Assembly: GCA_017543805.1 (NCBI GenBank)
Contig: JAFYFK010000213.1
Location: forward strand, 1-8,052
DNA: 8,052 bases
Direction of reading: 5' to 3'
Origin: Bacillota bacterium
GTDB taxonomy: Bacteria; Bacillota; Clostridia; Peptostreptococcales; Anaerovoracaceae
In this document: piece by piece, positions 1 to 6,228 of the stretch
Layout of the letters: every line of letters begins with the position of its first letter
How positions within the stretch are numbered: the stretch's first letter is position 1
The notes under the pieces: model-generated
What the model was told of the DNA's origin: nothing
The model's database searches: none
What the model saw: the letters and a program-made list of their open reading frames with translations, nothing else
Position numbers and translations under genes: made by a program

Positions 1-396
1 AAAGCCAGAGGCGTAAAACACGCCGAGATCACCGAGAATGGAGCGCATCAGGGGGAATCCGACAAATCCGACGTTGCCGAAGATTATGCAGAGGCGCAGA
101 GCTTTTGTGCGGCCGTCCCTGCCGCGCACCAGGCCTGCCCCGATAAGGCCGGCGGATACATGAAGAATTATGGAAATAAGGACCTCGAGAAAGAACAGCT
201 TAAGAAGCTGGCTGTTGTATTCCGAGCGGAATGCCCTTATGAGCATGCACGGAATGCTGAAATTGATGGCGATGTCCGTCAGTCCTTTTGACACAGCGTC
301 GTCTATCATTCCGAACTTTGTGCCGACATAGCCTATCACCAGCAGAATCGAAAGCACTATTACCTGCTGAACGATTATTGTAAAGCTTTCTATCAT
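1..396 (-). CDS. AEC-family (auxin efflux carrier type) permease, N-terminal part, 3' end outside window
   Basis: Reading the minus strand from the ATG at 396 gives 132 uninterrupted codons to the window edge, so about 40% of a usual ~300-residue AEC transporter is present. The protein starts MIESFTIIVQ and is strongly hydrophobic, with likely membrane segments near residues 8-23, 41-54, 67-88 and 100-117. The family-typical pattern NFSIPCML lies near 45-52, and IIFGNVGFVGFPL near 104-116 matches the conserved N-x-GF-x-G-x-P helix of this family. AEC proteins export or exchange small organic anions such as malate; the substrate here cannot be read from the sequence. The ribosome binding site is weak (GAAAG about 4 nt before the ATG), but an extended -10 promoter lies just upstream. 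It is divergent from the SLH surface-protein gene and may share regulation with it. Family assignment is fairly secure, function is not. Confidence 0.82.
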   Translation of the reverse strand, partial: MIESFTIIVQQVIVLSILLVIGYVGTKFGMIDDAVSKGLTDIAINFSIPCMLIRAFRSEYNSQLLKLFFLEVLISIILHVSAGLIGAGLVRGRDGRTKALRLCIIFGNVGFVGFPLMRSILGDLGVFYASGF

Positions 397-429
397 GATC
401 TTTCAAATCTCTTAAATCAAAGTTATTGC

Positions 430-462
430 ACTATACTATACCAGAACCCTGCCGCCGTAAAG
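430..462 (-). promoter_or_regulatory. Putative SigA-type promoter of the AEC permease gene
   Basis: On the minus strand, an extended -10 element TGGTATAGT lies at 443-435 (hexamer TATAGT, one mismatch to TATAAT, with the TG of an extended -10). A second overlapping TATAGT follows at 435-430. A weak -35 (TTTACG, 461-456) sits 15 bp upstream. The expected start is near 428, leaving about 30 nt of leader before the ATG at 396. Prediction only. Confidence 0.5.
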
Positions 463-502
463 CCTCATGATATTAAATGATTTTTACAAATAATGAGGAT
501 TG

Positions 503-543
503 TATCACATAATATAGTAGATTGTGATATAATCTGTCTACTA
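503..543. promoter_or_regulatory. Two interleaved inverted repeats, candidate operator
   Basis: TATCACA (503-509) and TGTGATA (523-529) are perfect 7-bp inverted arms separated by 13 bp. Their centres are 20 bp apart, about two helical turns, and they cover the -35 and the start of the -10. TAGTAGA (515-521) and TCTACTA (537-543) form a second perfect 7-bp pair with a 15-bp gap, covering the -10 and the predicted start. The pairs interleave, so they cannot be one simple hairpin. Both positions suit repressor binding or competition between two regulators. No regulator gene is in the window, and chance pairing in AT-rich DNA is possible. Confidence 0.4.
504..533 (+). promoter_or_regulatory. Putative SigA-type promoter of the SLH surface-protein gene
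   Basis: A perfect TATAAT at 528-533 is preceded by TGA (525-527), giving an extended -10. The best -35 is ATCACA at 504-509 (4 of 6 matches) with an 18-bp spacer. The predicted start is about 540, giving a short leader of some 20 nt that contains AGGAGG (549-554), 5 nt from the ATG at 560. The promoter is overlaid by two inverted repeats, annotated separately. Confidence 0.65.
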
Positions 544-559
544 CAATTAGGAGGAAACC

Positions 560-3500
560 ATGCATATGAGAAAGAGATCTATTTCAATTATCCTCGCTCT
601 TGCTTTGACGTTCTGCCTTATACCGGCCGTGGCGTTCGCAGGCGAGGACGATGTAATGGGAATCAAATCCGTTACATTCAGCGGCAGCAAGTTTACCCCT
701 TCGGGACCTGTCCTTAACCTTTCGGTCCCCTACAGCTTTACAGGAACAGCAGACCTGTCCACGCTGCAGCTGGAATACACTGACGATTTTAACAGCGCGT
801 ATACATCTCAGGGATTCACCCTTCCTGAAGGCAAGGACCTGGAAGTCGGGCCCACGCCCAAATCCCTGCAGCTGAACTACAAGGACGACGCCGGCGAATA
901 TAAGACCACCTACTCTGTATATCTCAAGAGAGCGGCAAAGGTCGACGCTGAGTTCGAAGGCACCATTTCAAAGCGCGCGTCCGTAAAGGAAGGCGCTGTA
1001 AAACTCACCCAGAAGGAATTTACCGACCTTTATACACAGAATGACGGCGCTTCGTTCGCTGGCGTATACATCGCAGGCGGCGACTCTTCCGTAGCGGCTG
1101 TTAAGCTCGGCACTGCCGAACTCGACACTGTCTCCGGTTCCGGCTACCAGGTCACCGCGGCCCAGCTCGGCAACCTGACCGTCCTTCCAAAGAAGGCAGG
1201 CAGCACCAGCTTCCGCCTCACCGCGTACGACGCTGACGGAGCAACTGTCGGCGCTGCTTCGCTCGACGTCGATGTCATCGCCACCACCGTTATGGATCCC
1301 ATAGCCGCGAGCATCACCCAGCTTCAGATCCTCAACATGAGCACCCTCGACGTTGCCAATGCTTTCAAGACCATGTCCGGCAAGGATCTGGCAGCTATCA
1401 AGGTCACATCCGCCCTGTCCCAGGGAACTATAGTTTCCAACTACAGAGACGACTCCAACTACGGAGCGGCTCTCGTAAAGGACAAGCTCATGACCGCCGC
1501 TGAATTCGCGGCGCTGACCTATATCCCCAACCGCAATATCAGCAGAAACTCCACGGAGACTGTCAAGTACACAGCCTACGACGAAGACGACAACGAATTC
1601 ACGGGGACCATCACCATAACCATCACATATCAGAGAGCCGACCTTACGGATCTGACAGCAAACGCCAAGAGCGGATCACCGCTCAGCCTCTCCACGGTAG
1701 GCATCCCGGCGCTCTACAACAGATCCGGCTCCGGCACCTTCAGTTATGTGGAATTCAAGCTTCCCAGCGCGTCGGAAGGGGAACTGATTTACGGTTCCGG
1801 CAAAACAGGAAGCAAAGTTACCGAGAACACCGGTTATTACGCGAGCGGCGCCGGAAAGCTCCTGCTCAACAACGTAAACTTTGTACCTTCGGCAAGATTT
1901 ACCGGGTCAACCTACATTTATTACACCGCATATAATACAAACAGCACAAACGCCATGACCGGGCGCATCCGCGTAACCGTTTCCGCGGCCGCTATCGGCT
2001 CATTTACCGGAGAGATAGCAAGGGACGAAGTGTTCAGCATGAGCTCGCTCGTCACCAAGATCAACAACGCTTTCAAGAGCGTCACCGGTACCAATTTCAA
2101 CTATGTTAGATTCCCCTCGCTGCCCAATTCGAGCACCGAAGGAACTCTCTATTACAACTATAACACCACCAAAGCCACCGGAACCGCGGTCAGGTCCAAT
2201 TACAGCTACTATCGTACAGGTTCCAGCAACAGCCTGCTCTCCGACGTAAGCTTCGTGCCCGCCGCAAGCAGCAGGGCCAGCACTGAGGTCGAGATAAGCT
2301 TCGACGCCTACGATACCGCGAACGAAGCCTACAGCGGCACCATAATACTTACGGTCGATTCTTCCAAATACGATCTTGCGACCGTCAGCTACACCACAAA
2401 TTACAACACAAACCTGAAACTGTCCTCGGCGGAAATCAACGCAAAGGTCCGCGCGGTGGCGGGAAGCAGGACAAACTTCGATTACATCGTCTTTACCTCC
2501 GTGCCCTCCACAAGCGACGGAAGCGCGTACTACAACTATAATTCCAGTAACGGCACCGGCACCCGCGTAACGACGAAGAGCAGCTACAACACCTATTATT
2601 ACAGCGGAAGCCGCGTTGAGCTCGTAGACGACCTTACAGTCGTTCCCGCAAAGAACTTCTCGGGCAACCTGGAATTCGAATACACCGCTTACGTTACAAG
2701 CAGAGAATCCTATAACGGCAAAATAGTTGTAACCGTAAAGACCGGCAGCAGCACTCTCGACATATTCGAGGTCAAGACCTCCGCAGGAAAGCCGGTAACC
2801 ATGAGCCTGGTCGACTTTACCAACGCCCTGAGCAAGCAGTCCAACAGCAATCTGAACTATGTGACCTTCACCGCTCCGAGCACGACCTACGGAAGCCTTT
2901 ACTACAACTATGTGGAATCCACCGGAAAGTACAGCTACCGCGTAGGATCCTCGGATAAGTTCTACCGCAGATCCAGCGGCGGCGACCTGCTCAGCAATGT
3001 GACATTCGTTCCGAACGCCAGCTATTCAGGAAGCTTTGTCCTGAATTACACCGCTTACGACGACAACGAAAAGAGCTTCTCCGGAACCATCAAGATGACC
3101 ATCGGCGGAGGAATCGAGAACATGACTGATATCGATTCCAAGTCTCCTTACTACAAGGGAGTAAAGTGGGCTCTCGACAACGGCATAGCCGATCCGGACA
3201 GCGCTACCTCCTTCGGAACCAGAAGAGATTCCACAAGAGCGGAGATCGTTTACTACATGTGGAACGCTGCCGGAAAACCGGAACCCAGAACTACCGTCAA
3301 CAAGTTCACCGACATCAAGACCACCGACTACTATTACAAGGCAGTGCTCTGGGCCGTTGAGGAAATGATCACCTACGGAACCACCGCTACCACCTTCACC
3401 CCGGGCCGCACCGTTAACCGCGGCGAGGCAATGTGCTTCCTCTACAGACAGATCGGAAGCCCCAAGCCCAAGAACGCGACCAACCCGTTCTACGACATCC

Positions 3501-3658
3501 CGGCGGATTACTACTGCCACGACGCCGTAAGCTGGGCAAATGAAAACGGCGTGACCGTCGGTACCGACACCACTCACTTCTCACCGAAGAACGGCTGCAT
3601 AAAGGGCCAGATCATCACCTTCCTCTACAGACACTACGTGGAGAAAGTCGGTCACTAA
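560..3658 (+). CDS. Secreted S-layer-homology (SLH) surface protein with six cadherin-like tandem repeats
   Basis: This 1032-residue exported protein is expected on the cell wall. Residues 1-27 are a classical signal peptide (MRKR positive end, hydrophobic core, AFA before the predicted cleavage, then GEDD). Residues 28-127 are a unique beta-rich region. Residues 128-851 hold six repeats of about 115-126 residues (starts near 128, 245, 361, 478, 604, 730). Each ends in a pattern like FVPxxxYSG...YTAYD...GTIxxTV, as in cadherin-like/tandem-95 modules. Three SLH domains follow (about 852-914, 915-975, 976-1032), with FTDI-type openings and motif positions TRAE, NRGE and IKGQ. SLH domains bind pyruvylated secondary wall polymer, so this is likely a wall-anchored S-layer or adhesin-like protein; no enzymatic domain was recognised. 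The start at 560 has AGGAGG 5 nt upstream; the ATG at 566 is a less well spaced alternative. The gene is monocistronic, between its own promoter and a strong terminator. Its C-rich third positions (AAC, TAC, ACC) may reflect high expression. Confidence 0.92.
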   Translation: MHMRKRSISIILALALTFCLIPAVAFAGEDDVMGIKSVTFSGSKFTPSGPVLNLSVPYSFTGTADLSTLQLEYTDDFNSAYTSQGFTLPEGKDLEVGPTPKSLQLNYKDDAGEYKTTYSVYLKRAAKVDAEFEGTISKRASVKEGAVKLTQKEFTDLYTQNDGASFAGVYIAGGDSSVAAVKLGTAELDTVSGSGYQVTAAQLGNLTVLPKKAGSTSFRLTAYDADGATVGAASLDVDVIATTVMDPIAASITQLQILNMSTLDVANAFKTMSGKDLAAIKVTSALSQGTIVSNYRDDSNYGAALVKDKLMTAAEFAALTYIPNRNISRNSTETVKYTAYDEDDNEFTGTITITITYQRADLTDLTANAKSGSPLSLSTVGIPALYNRSGSGTFSYVEFKLPSASEGELIYGSGKTGSKVTENTGYYASGAGKLLLNNVNFVPSARFTGSTYIYYTAYNTNSTNAMTGRIRVTVSAAAIGSFTGEIARDEVFSMSSLVTKINNAFKSVTGTNFNYVRFPSLPNSSTEGTLYYNYNTTKATGTAVRSNYSYYRTGSSNSLLSDVSFVPAASSRASTEVEISFDAYDTANEAYSGTIILTVDSSKYDLATVSYTTNYNTNLKLSSAEINAKVRAVAGSRTNFDYIVFTSVPSTSDGSAYYNYNSSNGTGTRVTTKSSYNTYYYSGSRVELVDDLTVVPAKNFSGNLEFEYTAYVTSRESYNGKIVVTVKTGSSTLDIFEVKTSAGKPVTMSLVDFTNALSKQSNSNLNYVTFTAPSTTYGSLYYNYVESTGKYSYRVGSSDKFYRRSSGGDLLSNVTFVPNASYSGSFVLNYTAYDDNEKSFSGTIKMTIGGGIENMTDIDSKSPYYKGVKWALDNGIADPDSATSFGTRRDSTRAEIVYYMWNAAGKPEPRTTVNKFTDIKTTDYYYKAVLWAVEEMITYGTTATTFTPGRTVNRGEAMCFLYRQIGSPKPKNATNPFYDIPADYYCHDAVSWANENGVTVGTDTTHFSPKNGCIKGQIITFLYRHYVEKVGH
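941..3112 (+). repeat. Six tandem coding repeats (about 115-126 residues each) in the SLH protein
   Basis: Approximate unit bounds are 941-1291, 1292-1639, 1640-1990, 1991-2368, 2369-2746 and 2747-3112. The shared protein landmarks are a central G-(T/S)-x-YYNY-type strand, a late (F/Y)(V/I)P motif, YTAYD or a variant, and a closing GTI-x-x-TV strand. The YYNY motif is clear in units 4-6 (GTLYYNYN, GSAYYNYN, GSLYYNYV), degenerate in units 2-3 (GTIVSNYR, GELIYGSG) and lost in unit 1. The units are similar in protein but not near-identical in DNA, so the duplications look old and recent slippage is unlikely. Confidence 0.8.
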
Positions 3659-3699
3659 ATCAGAAAATTTCGTTTCATTGAAATTTCCTTTCAGGCAGG

Positions 3700-3725
3700 A
3701 GGCCTCCCCGCGCGGGAGGCCTTTT
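3700..3725 (+). terminator. Rho-independent terminator after the SLH gene
   Basis: AGGCCTCCC (3700-3708) pairs perfectly with GGGAGGCCT (3714-3722) around a 5-nt CGCGC loop, and the run TTTT ends at 3725. It lies 42 nt after the stop codon. A weaker AT-rich hairpin, AAATTTC (3665-3671) with GAAATTT (3680-3686), precedes it. Confidence 0.88.
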
Positions 3726-3750
3726 GCATTGTCTAAAAAGACGCATCGGC

Positions 3751-3780
3751 AGGACGGACCAAGCCTGTTTATGTTATAAT
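3751..3780 (+). promoter_or_regulatory. Extended -10 promoter directly before lrgA
   Basis: TGTTATAAT at 3772-3780 is a perfect extended -10 (TGN plus TATAAT). The -35 is weak: AGGACG at 3751-3756 matches only the central GAC, with an 18-bp spacer. The -10 ends 6 nt before the lrgA ATG, so the predicted first transcribed base is at or next to the A of the start codon (3787). Confidence 0.6.
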
Positions 3781-3786
3781 CTGAAT

Positions 3787-4161
3787 ATGAAGTATACGAA
3801 ACAGATCGCGATAATATTCGCGGTAAGCTGCGCGGGAGAGATCCTGCACTATTTTATACCGCTTCCGGTGCCTGCCAGCATCTACGGCCTGGTGCTGATC
3901 TTTGCCCTGCTCTGCGCGCGTGTTGTAAAACCCGCTGACGTAAAGGACGGGGCAGGTTTTCTTATATCCATAATGCCCATGATGTTTATACCGCTGGCAG
4001 CCGGCCTGCTGGACAGTTTTGATGTGGTAAGGCCGGTGCTGATCCCGGTATGTGTCATAACCGTAGTTTCGACAGTGCTCGTATTCGGCGTTACAGGCGT
4101 TTCCGCCCAGGCCATGATCAGGCGCGGCGCTGACACCGGGAAGGAGGACAGTCATGAATGA
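3787..4161 (+). CDS. lrgA: LrgA/CidA-family holin-like membrane protein
   Basis: This 124-residue protein has four likely membrane helices (about 7-24, 30-47, 57-78, 83-110) and the family hallmarks LPVPASIYGL (about 26-35) and MFIPLAAGLLDSF (about 66-78). A short polar tail follows. LrgA works in the membrane with LrgB. The pair was first described as modulating murein hydrolase activity and lysis in Staphylococcus, and homologous pairs in Bacillus subtilis (PftAB) and Streptococcus mutans act in pyruvate uptake; which role applies here is not visible. The ATG at 3787 is chosen because MKYTKQIAII leads straight into helix 1. A TTG 63 nt upstream in frame lies in the T-run of the preceding terminator and would add an unlikely polar extension. 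There is no Shine-Dalgarno sequence before 3787, which fits a leaderless mRNA. It overlaps lrgB by 8 bp. Confidence 0.88.
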   Translation: MKYTKQIAIIFAVSCAGEILHYFIPLPVPASIYGLVLIFALLCARVVKPADVKDGAGFLISIMPMMFIPLAAGLLDSFDVVRPVLIPVCVITVVSTVLVFGVTGVSAQAMIRRGADTGKEDSHE

Positions 4162-4846
4162 ACTCCTTCTGAACTCGGCATACTTCGGCGTGGTGCTCAG
4201 CCTGGCCGGCTACGGAATAGGCCTGTGGCTCAAAAAACGGTACAAATCCGCGATTTTTAATCCGCTTTTGATATCTATTGTGTTCGTTATCTCAATTCTG
4301 CTTATTTTCGGGATTTCCTACGAAAGCTACAACAGCAGCGCGAAATATCTGAGCTGGCTGCTGACCCCGGCGACGGTCTCCCTGGCCGTTCCGCTCTACG
4401 CACAGATGGAGACCCTTAGGAAAAACCTCAAGGCGATCCTCATAAGCCTTGCCGCAGGCGCGCTCGCAAGCATGGGGTCCATTTGCGCCATGGCTGCGCT
4501 CTTCGGCATAAGCCACGCGCAGTATGTAACGCTGCTTCCAAAGTCCATAACGATGGCCATCGGCACCGCCCTGGCTGAAGAATTCGGAGGGTACCCTGCC
4601 ATTACCGTCGCGGTCACGATACTCACCGGACTTATAGGAAATACCTGCGCTGACAGCCTGTGCAGGCTCTTCAGGATCACCGACCCGGCCGCAAAGGGCC
4701 TCGCCATAGGCGCCAGTTCCCACGCCATCGGAACCGCAAAGGCGATGGAGTTCGGAGAAGTCGAAGGCGCCATGAGCAGCCTTGCAATAGTAGTTTCCGG
4801 CCTGCTGACAGTGATTGGCGCGTCCTTCTTCGCGATGTTGTGGTAG
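4154..4846 (+). CDS. lrgB: LrgB/CidB-family membrane protein
   Basis: The protein has 230 residues, the usual length for LrgB, with several hydrophobic helices (for example about 8-26, 36-53, 94-117, 148-163, 207-228). Family signatures are LLTPATVSLAVPLY (69-82), LLPKSITMAIG (127-137), EEFGGYPAITV (142-152) and GLAIGASSHAIGTAKA (182-197). It is the partner of LrgA in a membrane complex linked either to control of cell-wall hydrolase release or to transport of pyruvate-like organic acids. An AAGGAGG at 4141-4147, inside the end of lrgA, sits 6 nt before the ATG. The start overlaps the lrgA stop by 8 bp, so the two are translationally coupled. No lytSR-type two-component genes are present in the window, and no convincing terminator follows, so read-through towards the fic gene is possible. 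Confidence 0.92.
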   Translation: MNELLLNSAYFGVVLSLAGYGIGLWLKKRYKSAIFNPLLISIVFVISILLIFGISYESYNSSAKYLSWLLTPATVSLAVPLYAQMETLRKNLKAILISLAAGALASMGSICAMAALFGISHAQYVTLLPKSITMAIGTALAEEFGGYPAITVAVTILTGLIGNTCADSLCRLFRITDPAAKGLAIGASSHAIGTAKAMEFGEVEGAMSSLAIVVSGLLTVIGASFFAMLW

Positions 4847-4892
4847 GCTCGTGAGGTTTTTTATTCCGCTAAATGCCACGTCATCATAGCTC

Positions 4893-4958
4893 TTGACTTA
4901 AATTTGACTTGTACTTGATTTGTATTTGACTTATACTTGATTTAGATTTGAGATATCT
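4893..4958 (+). repeat. Six 11-bp direct repeats upstream of the fic gene, candidate regulator-binding array
   Basis: TTGA occurs at exactly 4893, 4904, 4915, 4926, 4937 and 4948, a constant 11-bp step. The units are TTGACTTAAAT, TTGACTTGTAC, TTGATTTGTAT, TTGACTTATAC, TTGATTTAGAT and a decayed TTGAGATATCT; the consensus is TTGAYTTRTAY. Units 2+3 and 4+5 form a 22-bp higher-order repeat with only three differences. The array is non-coding, ends 17 nt before the fic ATG, and fills most of the 129-bp gap after lrgB. The 11-bp step puts every copy on nearly the same face of the helix, as in direct-repeat sites of OmpR/PhoB-family regulators. Each unit also resembles a -35 box. TATACT (4932-4937) and TAGATT (4943-4948) are possible -10 boxes. 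Confidence 0.85.
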
Positions 4959-4975
4959 ACAGGAAAGGTCAAGCT

Positions 4976-6166
4976 ATGGACAGCAAGCTGCTTCAGGAAT
5001 TCTTCGAAAAATATACAAATAAGAGCGAAACGCGGTACCGCCTGCCAATGTCACAATCCATTAAAGAGTTCTGGCCGGAAGAACTGGAATACAGGAAAGT
5101 CCGTGGAAAGGATCTTGGTCTGAAAGCTTATAACGGAATTCCTTACTGGTTTGTCCTTACTGACCGTATGACGGCAGCCGGAGATGCGGTCGCGGCTTTG
5201 GCGCGCAATGAAGACGACTGTTCGATATTCTCATCTGTATCGGCGGACGCAGACTTCGCGATCATAGATGAAGCTTTTTTTTCCAGCGCCATTGAAGGAG
5301 CGTACAGCACAAGGAAACAGGCAAGGGAATTTATTGAGTCCGGCGCGGCACCGGCAAACAGATCCGAGCAGATGATATTAAACAACTATAAAGCTCTTAG
5401 TTATGTATTGGATCATCTTGAAGAAAAGATAACGGACCAGACACTTCTGGATATAGGTAAAATACTTACAGAGAATACTCTTGAGCACGGAATCCTGCCC
5501 GGTTACAGGAACGCTCCGGTCTATGTTGTCGGGACCAACGCGGAAACGGTATATACCGCCCCTGACGCTGAATATATACAACCGATGATGGACCAGCTCA
5601 CAGCCTTTATAAACGACGAGGATGTCCATCCGATAATAAAAGCCTGCGCGGCGCACATATATTTTGTTACCGTCCATCCTTTCTTTGACGGAAACGGGAG
5701 GACAGCGCGGGCATTATCGCTTATGATACTTCTGAAATACGGTTATGGCTTCTTCAGGCAGATCCCTATTTCCGATCTCCTGCTGCAGGAACGCGCCAAG
5801 TATTACAAAGCCATCCGATCCGCGCAGGATCCGGAAAACGGATATGACCTTACTTATTTTATGGAATACTATTCTGTTCTCCTTATGCGTTGCTGCGAGA
5901 GCACGATGTATCGCCTTAAGAATAAAAAGATGCTCTCCGGCCTGCGTTCGCAGCTTACAGGAGACAGCGATCCAAGGCTGATGGCAGGCGCGGAATGGCT
6001 GATCTCTGAAAACGTCCGCCAGATGACCGCTGACAAATGGAGCAAAAAGTACAATGTTTCTTTTGAAACCGCGCGTAAAGACCTGAATCGCCTCACAGAG
6101 CTCGGTTTTCTGAATAAACACATAAACGGACATAAGCACTTTTACGAACTGAAAACGGACGAATAA
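4976..6166 (+). CDS. Fic-family protein with inhibitory motif and C-terminal winged helix
   Basis: The protein has 396 residues. The Fic catalytic motif HPFFDGNGRTAR (234-245) fits HxFx(D/E)GNGRxxR, including the catalytic His234 and Arg242. The inhibitory motif S103-S-A-I-E107-G108 fits (S/T)xxxE(G/N), upstream of the Fic core as in class II Fic proteins, where the Glu blocks productive ATP binding. Residues about 335-394 look like a winged helix-turn-helix (core SKKYNVSFETARKDLNRLTELGFL). Fic enzymes usually transfer AMP from ATP to protein hydroxyls, and some transfer other phosphate-containing groups. The target is unknown. All visible key residues are intact, so it is likely active and self-inhibited. 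AGGAAAGG (4961-4968) lies 7 nt before the ATG. An 11-bp repeat array precedes it, and it is convergent with rplQ across a shared terminator. No antitoxin-like partner gene is adjacent; the built-in motif makes one unnecessary. Confidence 0.92.
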   Translation: MDSKLLQEFFEKYTNKSETRYRLPMSQSIKEFWPEELEYRKVRGKDLGLKAYNGIPYWFVLTDRMTAAGDAVAALARNEDDCSIFSSVSADADFAIIDEAFFSSAIEGAYSTRKQAREFIESGAAPANRSEQMILNNYKALSYVLDHLEEKITDQTLLDIGKILTENTLEHGILPGYRNAPVYVVGTNAETVYTAPDAEYIQPMMDQLTAFINDEDVHPIIKACAAHIYFVTVHPFFDGNGRTARALSLMILLKYGYGFFRQIPISDLLLQERAKYYKAIRSAQDPENGYDLTYFMEYYSVLLMRCCESTMYRLKNKKMLSGLRSQLTGDSDPRLMAGAEWLISENVRQMTADKWSKKYNVSFETARKDLNRLTELGFLNKHINGHKHFYELKTDE

Positions 6167-6181
6167 AAAGACCACGCAAAA

Positions 6182-6209
6182 ACCCCCAAAGCATTTCTGC
6201 TTCGGGGGT
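6182..6209. terminator. Bidirectional intrinsic terminator between fic and rplQ
   Basis: ACCCCC (6182-6187) pairs with GGGGGT (6204-6209). After one A-C mismatch, AAGCA (6189-6193) pairs with TGCTT (6198-6202) around TTTC. On the minus strand the stem is followed by five T residues (A-run 6178-6182), which suits the end of the ribosomal operon. On the plus strand it is followed by a looser CCTTATTTT, serving fic. Confidence 0.85.
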
Positions 6210-6228
6210 CCTTATTTTGCCTTATGCC

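Noticed and set aside
493..717. 74-codon plus-strand open frame overlapping the SLH promoter and gene start
   Set aside because: It begins upstream of the predicted transcription start, has no RBS, and runs out of frame through the signal peptide region.
3026..3577. 183-codon open frame on the minus strand inside the SLH gene
   Set aside because: It is fully antisense to a clearly coding region, low in complexity (V, G, S, D rich), has no recognisable domain or RBS, and is explained by the C-rich third positions of the SLH gene.
3724..3786. Upstream TTG start adding 21 residues to LrgA
   Set aside because: It sits in the T-run of the preceding terminator and upstream of the promoter -10, and would add an unconserved polar stretch before helix 1.
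4847..4861. Terminator after lrgB suggested by a T-run at 4856-4861
   Set aside because: Only a 3-bp stem (CTC/GAG) precedes the T-run, too weak to call.
4292..4879. Minus-strand open frame opposite lrgB
   Set aside because: It is a shadow of lrgB, whose family signatures are certain.
4893..4958. Array read as CRISPR, plasmid iterons or LytTR boxes
   Set aside because: There are no spacers of CRISPR size, no replication gene nearby, and the TTGAYTTRTAY units do not resemble the LytTR-type box; tandem regulator sites fit better.
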